A stretch of 64,000 nucleotides of DNA from assembly GCA_005784505.1 (NCBI GenBank), contig VCAZ01000032.1:697501-761500 (forward strand). The letters are read 5' to 3'. The notes beneath the pieces were generated by a model. The model ran no database searches, was not told where the DNA came from, and saw only the letters and a list, made by a program, of their open reading frames with translations. The DNA comes from Bagarius yarrelli. Taxonomy: Eukaryota; Chordata; Actinopteri; Siluriformes; Sisoridae. This document shows positions 56,401 through 64,000 of this stretch, piece by piece; position 1 is the stretch's first letter; the number at the start of each line of letters is the position of its first letter. Made by a program: the position numbers and the translations under genes.

Positions 56401-57381
56401 AGAGTGAGCCAGAATAGCTGAAAGAGACCGCTGAAGAGGTATGGCTATTATGATTGAGTTTTCATTGCCTTACATTTTTCATGGATTCCACATATGTCTG
56501 CTCCTTTTTCGAGTCTAAATTAGTTTCATCCAAAGATCAAGCACTTTTTAAAAAAAGCCCTATTTGAAGCCGAACAGAGACAGCTTCGCTTTTCATCACG
56601 CTCTCTTACAAGTCATTCGAAGGATGTTAGAACTAATATCGGGCTCTTAATAAAAAAACGATTTAAGGTGACTTTAAAGCGAATTTCATTCCGCGAGTGA
56701 GGGAGCGCTGCCAAACAATGATGTAATACCACCGTTTTCATAACCTTCACCCTGAAGACGTTCGACTCGGGAAGGCACCGCTAGGTTTTACCTCCTCGAC
56801 ATGTCTTCTATCCGAGTCTTCTCTGATGGAGTTTTATTGATCGACGCTGCAGAAAACCACACTGCTCCTTTAGAGAGATTTTTCTATTGTCCCTTTGATA
56901 ACGTAAAAAATAAATAAATAAAAAATCATAACCCGAACAGCAGGATCTCTGAACATATCCATCTTTACAACCATAGGAGAGCCCATGTACCTGTAAAAGT
57001 GAAAAGGCTGTTATCAGACATGGATGAACGAAACGGACACTGCTGTGATAAATGTCTCTCTTATTTATCACAGCATTCCTGACTTTCTTTCTTTTCTCTA
57101 TTTCACACTTCTTGGATTGTTCGCTTCAGTTTAAACATTTGTTTGTGGTGCTGCATAACTACGATCCTCACAAACCCCTTTCCTAGGTACTCATATTGGT
57201 GCCCCATATTAGTAGACACTACAAACATTGTTGCTACACTTTAAAATGCCCCAGCATGCCATAGTTTAACACAGATTTGCCTCAGGTTCTCCATCCCTTT
57301 ACACAGAAACCCTATTGTTTGTCTGTTATTTTGTTGCTTGAATTCCTTTAGGTTTATGGTAAATACATCGTATCGAGGGCA

Positions 57382-57518
57382 CCTTACATTTATTTCTTTC
57401 GTACAACTGAGCAATTAGGGGTTAAGGGCTTTGCTCAGCCAACGAGCAGTGGCAGCTTGGTGGCAGCTAATCTTCCAAATAGCAGTCCAACACCTTAACC
57501 ACTGCGCTACACTTTACC
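57382..57518 (-). mobile_element. Common SINE, minus strand
   Basis: Minus-strand GTGTAGCGCAGTGGTTAAGG head, TTGGACTGCTATTTGGAAGAT, a deleted B-box region, GCCACTGCTCGTTGGCTGAG, AAAGCCCTTAACCCC. It stops at AAATGTAAGG, lacking the CTGGATAAGG tail end. Confidence 0.87.
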
Positions 57519-57599
57519 TGCACTAGCGTGTGTACGTTTTAAGACCACTGCTGTAAATGCTCTGGTGTTTACTGATGATTTAACAACATTTAGTCCACA

Positions 57600-58880
57600 A
57601 GTCCAAAAGTCAAGAGTCGGCATAAAGGCCTTCTTTGTGACCTATTGTGGACCGAACATCTTGAAGCTTTCTTTATAGATCGGAGACTGATTTATTTTTT
57701 TGGTCAAGTACCACAGACCTCCTGGATGAGCACTCTTTATACTTATAGGTGTTTTTCTACCAAGGGTTGGAAAAAAATACTCACTGTAAAATTTCTGCTG
57801 TTGCCTGATCATGCAAAATTACCTGGTGCTATCTATCATGATTACAAGTCCACAGACAGAAAGTCTGCAAGTAAAATTGCTCAGTCTGGACTAAATATCT
57901 TGAAGCTTTCTTTAGAGGTTGCAGACCTGTATTTTCTTGATCAAGTACCATGGACCTCCTGGACAGGTACTCTTTAGAGACTTTGACCCCCAACACTGCA
58001 TTGCCTTATACCTATAGGTGTTTTTCTACTAAAGGTTTGAAAAAAGAGATACCAACTGTGAATTTGCCTGATCATGCAAAATTACTTGGTGCCATTTATT
58101 ATAATTACAAGTCTGCAACAGAAGGTGCAGGTCTACTTGCTCATAATAGGTGTGGGCTGAACACCTTAGGGCTTTCTTTATAGAGTTCATACTGACTTTT
58201 TCCTTGGTCGAGTACCAGAGGCACTACTTACATTGACCCTCAGCACTGGATTACCTCATGAGTGTGTCTATTTTTTTAGTGATCTCACTTTTAAAGACCC
58301 CCCCCTGTAAAGATTCCCGGAATTGGCTTATTATTTCAGAAAAAGTGGTTTTATTTATTACAGTAATGAGATCAAATACTGTCCAGGCGAATAATTTACC
58401 TGTTTATGATCTACGGCCGGCTAAAAAAACTCTCTTTGTAGGTTTTACACACTTTCCTTGGTCGAGTACTCCAGACTTTGTGGTTAAGCACTCTTCAGAT
58501 TCTTTGACTCTAGGCACTGGATTACCTCATGGTTGTGTGTTTGGCAAGGGGCGATTTCTGTAGCTGGCTGATCATGCGAAAGCACCTGGTGTCATTTATT
58601 ATGGTATTGAGTCCGCAAATAATAAATGATGTACCTGCTTATGACATAGTGTGGGCTGAACATATTGTAGCTTTATTTATAGTTTTCACAGACTTCCCGG
58701 ACAAGCAATCATCATCAGCAGAAGATTACCTCATGATTATGTGTTTTTGCATGGGTCAACTTTCTCTACACTAATGATTACATCTTCAAAGCCCCCTCGG
58801 AAAGAGGTTCTGTAATTTGTTAATTAAGCAAAAGCAAATTGTTTCATCTGTTATGTCAGCATCATTGTATACAAACCCGA
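57600..58880 (+). repeat. Old tandem array, ~250-bp unit, about five copies
   Basis: The landmark CTTGAAGCTTTCTTTATAG-type sequence recurs near 57655, 57895, 58160, (58411, decayed) and 58660. A second landmark, CTGATCATGCAAAATTACCTGG, recurs at about 57806, 58067 and 58569. A third, GATTACCTCATG, appears at about 58250, 58520 and 58727. Spacing is 240-265 bases. Overlapping plus frames of 77-110 codons share a YTYRCFSTKG..LPDHAKL pattern in copies 1 and 2 because of the repeat, but later copies shift frame, so I do not call a protein. Confidence 0.85.
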
Positions 58881-59360
58881 ATTTGGCTTAGATCAAGTCC
58901 TGGTCTAGCCTTTACTTGACCACCTAAGATGCCCTGCACCCCATCGTTGGCTAAGCTGCTGAAGATGAAGGCTCAAAATAACCACCATCCTGTCTATATA
59001 TTTCTCTACAGTGGATCCATTAGAGTCATTCAGTTACTTGAAACAATTCCCGAGACCTCAAATGGCTGTTAAATGCTGACATACTACCAGGTGATGTACT
59101 GAAGAAATGAAATTGTCAGCCCTGGTGGTACATCAACCTTACCATTTACAGCCATTTATAGACTGTTCTTAGATCCTTCAGTAGTATATAACCTTTTCTT
59201 TTAGTGGTTAGCCAAGCAACCTATGTTGCATTTTTTTCCCAAAAGCTTACCTATCTTCACACCAACAAAGCCAAATGAGAGCAGGTCATGTTGTCACCAT
59301 CCACTCCTGCCCTTTTTACCCCTTTCTCAGTGTTTTTCTACAGGGGAAATCAATTTTATA
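58881..59360. other. Unique stretch, no gene seen
   Basis: No frame or repeat recognised. Confidence 0.5.
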
Positions 59361-59450
59361 GTGGGGTCTTTAGAAGTGCAGTTATTGGTGTAGAGAGACT
59401 AGCACACGGGCAATAGCAAACGACCTTGAGGCAATCCGATGCTAAGGTTC
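59361..59450 (-). pseudogene. Small LINE fragment, same family as 33.6-34.9 kb
   Basis: GGGGTCTTTAGAAGTGCAGT followed by TATTGGTGTAGAGAGA matches the antisense of the RT block before the catalytic box of the LINE at 34500-34540; the next 50 bases are a decayed continuation. Confidence 0.7.
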
Positions 59451-59682
59451 AGAAAAAAAAACCTATTTGACAGAGACATAGTTTCCTTTTATTTAAGCTG
59501 TACCTTTGCTCAACATTAGACTGGCTTAACTCCAACCTTCACACACAGTTAAAGTTACGATACACAATTTAAAATATCATTGTTCATTTTTTATTTATTA
59601 TGTGTTTGATTTTATTGTGTACTTAAAAAATCTACAGAGCAACTAATAGGGTCTTGACAGAAAATGTTTGGATCCCATTAGG

Positions 59683-59797
59683 GTATTGGTAGCTCAAATG
59701 GTTAAGGTTTTGGTTTGTTGATTGTAGTGTCATTGTTCAAGCATCTGCACCGCCAAGCTAAAAGTGTTAGGGCCCTGAGCAAGGCCCTTAAGTAAAA
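59683..59797 (+). mobile_element. Common SINE, 3' truncated
   Basis: TATTGGTAGCTCAAATGGTT head, a decayed B-box, ACCGCCAAGCT, GGGCCCTGAGCAAGGCCCTT; the tail is absent. Confidence 0.78.
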
Positions 59798-59897
59798 CCA
59801 GTCAATATTGGAGATTTTGTTTCGAATAACTCCTGTCTAAGCTTGCACATAGGATTATGGGATGTCTTGTACCACAGTACCTTTCAACTGCCTGGGT

Positions 59898-60092
59898 CAG
59901 GGGTCACCAAACACAGTCTTAGAGGGCTGATGCCCTGCAGAGTTTATCTTCAACCCTGAACTAGCTATTCAAGCACACCTGAACTAGCTATTCAATTTCT
60001 ACCTAGGTATACGTGAAACTTACAGACAGGTGTGTTGTGGCAAGTTGTAACTGCAGGACACCAGCATTCCGGAAGCAAGTCTGGTTACTTGG
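59898..60092. mobile_element. hAT-type MITE, diverged
   Basis: Starts CAGGGGTCACCAAACACAG and runs through CCCTGCAGAGTTTA, AAGCACACCTGAACTAGC and ACAGACAGGTGTGTTGTGGC to CTGCAGGACACCAGCAT. The right terminus is eroded (AAGTCTGGTTACTTGG) and no target duplication survives. A 19-base segment CACCTGAACTAGCTATTCA-like is locally duplicated. Confidence 0.8.
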
Positions 60093-60418
60093 TAAAAGTA
60101 GCTTAACATGCAAATTTCTTTTCAGACTTCCTGATAGTTAGATTTTCTTTAGAATATTTGGTAGCATGAACTTCTTAAGTCATTCACTGTGACTTTGTGA
60201 TTACCCACGATGCACTTATTTAGTGCAAAGACTACCGTGATTTGTGGCATGAAATAAAACCTTGTTAATTTATCTTTGTGTTTAGTCTGGCTGGTTCTCA
60301 TTCAGCATACATAACATGGGTAAAATAATTCATTCAGCAAATATTGGGTAAAAATAGTGCATGTTTTAATATTTTAAACACCTTGATATAGTCTCTATTA
60401 CCAATACCATCTAATCTA
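60093..60418. other. Unique stretch
   Basis: Nothing recognised. Confidence 0.5.
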
Positions 60419-60573
60419 AAGTGAGAGCGCAGTGGTTAAGGGGTTGGACTGCTAATTGGAGGATCAGGGTTTGAATCCCAGCAAAGCCCTTAACCCCTAA
60501 TTGCTCAGTTGTATAAATGAAATGAATGGAAGTCGCTCTGGATAAGGACGTCTACCAAAATGCCAAATACTAA
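60419..60573 (+). mobile_element. Common SINE with internal deletion
   Basis: AAGTGAGAGCGCAGTGGTTA head, GGGTTTGAATCCCAGC B-box, then a jump straight to AAAGCCCTTAACCCC (the CCACTGCTGGGCCCC block is lost), with tail TCGCTCTGGATAAGGACGTC. Confidence 0.88.
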
Positions 60574-62040
60574 AAAGGACCTGTGTTAAGAAGGGTAGTG
60601 TTGTGATCACGCTCCAAAAAACTCCCGAACCAGGCTCAAGATCAACCCCCCCCTTTTTTTTTTTTACAGCTTTTCAAAGTTGACTCCATCCTGGCTTGAC
60701 AATTACTGTTCAATTCCAATCTGCTTCACCATAATGAAAGATAATTAAGAGTCTGAAAATGAGTTTTCTCCCACAAATGGCTTTGCTGGTGGAGCACAAT
60801 CGCAGTTGGCAGATGGCAGCGCAAGGGGTTGCCTTAATGCCAGCAAGCTAGTTTATCATCTTTAAGGTATGTACAGTATGTACAGCAAACACCGACCTTT
60901 CTCACACGTCTTGCTGCAGGCGGAAAAAAATGGATTGCCAGGAAAGAAAAAAAAAAACAGATGTGGAATGGGATCTTGTGGTTTCTGTAAGATAAAGCAC
61001 ACTGTGGGGAAACTGAGCAGAATAATCGTGTAGTCAGTGGTTTTGTGGTCGGAAAGGTTAAATGATTTGCATCACTATTTACCCAATATACAGTGCAATC
61101 AACCGTATCCTCACCACACCAATGGCGTCTGTCATAAAAGATCATTAGGAAACAAAATAACTGGCCAGGCTATTGCAGGAAAATAATCAGTGATGATGCA
61201 ATCAGATAAAGTGGACTTATTATTACTATAAAATATAGACTCATAATTTTGCCACCTTCTGACCAATCAGATCCAAGAATACAACAGCATCATTTTAATA
61301 AATAGTTTGACAGCATGACATCGCTTCATGGCACATCAAGATATTGGAACATTTTTTTTCGTAATTTTGAATATTTGCAAGAGATGAGATGTCTGTGCCC
61401 TTATTTGCAAATCACCCCATGGGATGAAATTCCACCAATGGTCCTTTGTGACATGTTTGTCTCGTTCGCTTCAAGGTGGGTATCTTGTGTATGTTCTACC
61501 AAAAGGGACTGGAAATCCTTGTTAGTCTAGTCTGTATTCTGTTGTAGTGTTCTTGTACACAGTGGTGGTGTTATTTTTTGAAACCACCATGACATCCATC
61601 CACCCTTCCCCACCTTATGATATATATTTTTGAATTAACCAAGCGACCGCTTGGTAATAAGGTGTGTTTTGAATTGTCCAGGAATAATTATTATGACCAG
61701 TGTGATTCAGGAGAAGGTGGAGAGCTGCTCTAATGGTATGTGACAGTCCTATCCGAAACTGATTAAACAAAAAAAACAGGCTGTGCTGCTTCTTATTCCT
61801 GCAGGGTGTCGGTGAGAACCTGTGTATCTCTGAGAGGTTATGCAGCTGTTGTGTTGTCTTTGCAACATTTTGTAATGCTACAACTAAAATCTACACACTG
61901 AAGCATGGTGGTGGTGTCTTTCTATTAATGTATTAAGCGATAAAATCCTGTCGTTACAGGAAGCTTTAGTTCTTCTTTAATAACCAAACCCTGATCTGTT
62001 TGATATTTAAAGATGTAATGTAATCAATGTTTTGGCAATT
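60574..62040. other. Unique stretch without supported gene
   Basis: A 103-codon minus frame (60834-61145) has no domain. A C/T homopolymer pair lies at about 60647-60665. Confidence 0.45.
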
Positions 62041-62160
62041 TAGCATTCAGAGCGAATTACATTTATCTATTTTTTTTTTAATCCAACTGAGCCGTTAAAG
62101 GTTAAGAGTGTCAACAGTTTTCAGTCTGATCTTCTATTTAGCAGTCCAGGGTGTGGTGGG
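62041..62160 (-). mobile_element. Common SINE, very diverged, minus strand
   Basis: Minus-strand CTGGACTGCTAAATAGAAGAT, TTAACCTTTAACGGCTCAG and AAATGTAATTCGCTCTGAAT trace the SINE order with large losses. Confidence 0.55.
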
Positions 62161-62235
62161 TAAAAAAAAGTCTCTGTGACGCTAATCAATGGGGTTTTTT
62201 TTTAACCTGCAGCCTTCGAGTTTATATATAGTTAT

Positions 62236-62376
62236 ATTTGGCAGATGCCCTTATTTTATCCAGAGTGACTTACATTTATGTCTCTTAAGCATGGGAGCAG
62301 TTTGGTGGTGTTGGGAATCAAACTTCGATCTTCCAAGTAGCAGTCCAACAGCTTAACCACAGAGCCACCACTTTCC
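62236..62376 (-). mobile_element. Common SINE, minus strand, central deletion
   Basis: Minus-strand AAAGTGGTGGCTCTGTGGTT head, TTGGACTGCTACTTGGAAGAT, GAAGTTTGATTCCCAACACC B-box, then directly the tail ATGTAAGTCACTCTGGATAA and GGGCATCTGCCAAATATAAC. Confidence 0.87.
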
Positions 62377-64000
62377 CATATTCTACAATAAAATAAAGTG
62401 ATACTATACTGACTGTATATGTTGGTTGTAATTCTATATTTAAAGTCACACAGTAAAGCATGTTGGTGGTAGTGTCTTAGATATTTTTTCTTTCTGGTGT
62501 ATATTTTACTCTCCAGTCGATTTTTATTTTTTTCATATCCACATCCTGAATAATTGATTAATTTCTTCTGGTTGTTTTAGTCTTGCTAATGCTAATGTAG
62601 CCTTCCAAAACGTTATTTTGCGTTCATGTGACATTATAATTGCATTTGATATCCACACAATGAAGCATGATGGTGGTAGCACATCATTTCGTTTTCTTAT
62701 AATTTCTTATAGTTGTGCCATATACTTTTTTTTAATTAAGGGTTTTTATTTTGCTTTTTTATAAAGCTTGGGATGGAAACTTTCAAAAAAAATGTAAATA
62801 GATAGCAATTAGTAATAATTAAACATGCAGAATCCTTTTGCTAATCATTGTGGATGATATTGGTTTAAAAAAAGAAATAATAATCGGGCCAGGGGTTGAA
62901 AAAAATCATCTGCAAAAGCGGTTGAAGGGAGGCAGCACCTTAGCTTTCACGCTTCAGTCAAACTTCCCCATTTATTCTGTGGACAAAAGCAGGGTTTATC
63001 TGGCCGGCTGTCACGTTCGCTTGCTTAGGCGTTCTGGAGTTTTTGTGTTTAAATTGCGTCTATTGAGGCACCTTGGAGGAAGGCTGAAAATAAAAAATGA
63101 GCTCTTTGCACGCCTGGCACTGGAATTTACAGCAGCTTTTTGCCCGAAAATCCACTCAATACCAATTCGTTCAGCTGTCAGCGGGCTCCGCTCTATCTCT
63201 CCTCGGGACGCCGTTCTGCGCCTTCCCGCGTTATTCTGTTTGTCTTACATGAGCAATTAGAGAATATGCAAGCGTTTAGACGTGTCCCCACCGTCAGTCC
63301 CTGACGGACCATGAAATGTTTAATTCATGATTTTCAACACCGCAATCAGCTCCGAAAGCCGTGTTATGGAAACGTGTTTATCCATAAACATGAGTGGCAG
63401 TGTTGCATATGCATGCAACAGCAATATTTCATGCAACCTGATGACGTGAAGTCAGGTTTTTGTCGCATCGGTCAAGCCAGATAGACACTTCCAGGGTCCC
63501 TGAAAGATAAACCGCAATGTCAGTTGTTGAATTCCATTAATCTGCTGTGGCGATCTTCAAAGCCTTTAACACGTCCTGGTTTTGGAAGATCATCAACGAC
63601 GCTGTTTCTACCACCAGATTTACGTCTATAATTAGCTGGACACCTCGATGAACTACATCAAGACTTGAAGGGTTTTTCTTTATGCTGTGTATATTTAGAA
63701 ATGATCACAGGCATTATAAAGAGCCTGATATTACAACAAAGGCCAGACATTTTCATTCTAAGCAAATTGCTTTTCTGTAATATGAAAAAATGTATGAAAA
63801 GGTCAGCCACTAAACACACCCAAGGTGCAAATTAGAGTCCTAAAAATAATTTTATGAAAGATGAAATCGAACAAAGGAAAGACAGTCTGGGTAAAGTTTC
63901 ACGCCATAAACTCCTTAATAACGTTTTTTTCCCTCTCTCTCTCTTCTGATAATTACAGAACTGAAAGGTTCTTCAATTAAGAACTGAAATCTTCCGGAAG
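62377..64000. other. Unique stretch, possible regulatory DNA near 63.2-63.5 kb
   Basis: A 140-codon plus frame at 62838-63260 has no recognisable domain, so I do not call it. Downstream, 63340-63480 holds paired forkhead-like sites and an ATGCAT-rich palindrome. A pyrimidine tract near 63932-63945 closes the window. Confidence 0.4.
63375..63390. promoter_or_regulatory. Inverted forkhead-like site pair
   Basis: TGTTTAT-CC-ATAAACA is a perfect 16-base palindrome made of two forkhead-type core motifs back to back. An 18-base ATGC-rich inverted repeat (GTTGCATATGCATGCAAC) follows at 63402-63419. Motif presence is seen; enhancer function is inference only. Confidence 0.3.

Larger units (their letters stand above)
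54723..57381. other. AT-rich then unique stretch, no supported gene
   Basis: CT tract 55874-55897 and TG tract 56367-56398. The 65- and 87-codon frames have no domain. Confidence 0.45.

Noticed and set aside
57645..58774. A multi-repeat protein encoded by the 250-bp array
   Set aside because: Frames shift between copies and stops intervene, so the shared peptide pattern in copies 1 and 2 reflects DNA repetition.
62838..63260. 140-codon plus-strand frame
   Set aside because: No recognisable domain; basic and hydrophobic mix typical of chance frames. Kept only as a region note.

Overview
This window looks like animal nuclear DNA, and almost certainly comes from a ray-finned fish. It is AT-rich and gene-poor, dense in dinucleotide microsatellites, and littered with short interspersed elements whose consensus is typical of otophysan fishes. 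A catfish or close relative is my best guess, from the abundance of a tRNA-headed SINE whose tail carries the block CTCTGGATAAGG..GTCTGCCAAATG..GTAAATG. No bacterial, phage or organellar gene organisation is present. Most open frames are short and fall in repeats or in ordinary intergenic or intronic DNA.

Layout. 1-8.7 kb: mostly unique sequence with a CT microsatellite, one minus-strand SINE of a second family, several copies of the common SINE and a fragment of a third SINE. 8.74-9.27 kb: a well-preserved solo LTR with a 5-bp target duplication. 9.3-19.4 kb: unique sequence, a hAT-type MITE with a perfect 8-bp target duplication, and a repeated chimeric SINE block. 19.4-21.2 kb: a long degenerate AGCTAA-rich repeat field interrupted by a MITE. 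21.5-22.2 kb: five GT/CA tracts. 22.3-22.7 kb: the best protein-coding candidate, a 115-codon minus-strand frame with a good start context and a nearby AATAAA. 22.9-23.3 kb: a Tc1-like transposase relic. 24.2-24.5 kb: a palindromic MITE running into a 21-bp minisatellite. 25-33 kb: SINEs, microsatellites and a 330-bp purine tract. 33.6-34.9 kb: a dead LINE fragment with reverse-transcriptase motifs, flanked by two copies of an unidentified 250-bp repeat. 37.1-37.4 kb: a possible terminal exon. 38-51 kb: many SINEs, a second LTR-like block and another hAT MITE. 51.4-54.0 kb: an unknown repeat family, a small LINE insertion with a 15-bp target duplication, and a near-perfect 48-bp-arm hairpin. 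57.6-58.9 kb: an old tandem array of about 250-bp units. 59-64 kb: more SINEs, a hAT MITE, and a stretch with paired forkhead-like sites.

The elements form a normal transposon community. The SINEs have RNA polymerase III heads and LINE-like tails, and the MITEs have lost their transposase. The LINE and Tc1 pieces are inactive relics. I see no multi-gene system. The most worthwhile targets are the unknown 115-codon gene, the hairpin beside the LINE target site, and the unnamed dispersed and tandem repeats. All family assignments rest on recognition by eye.
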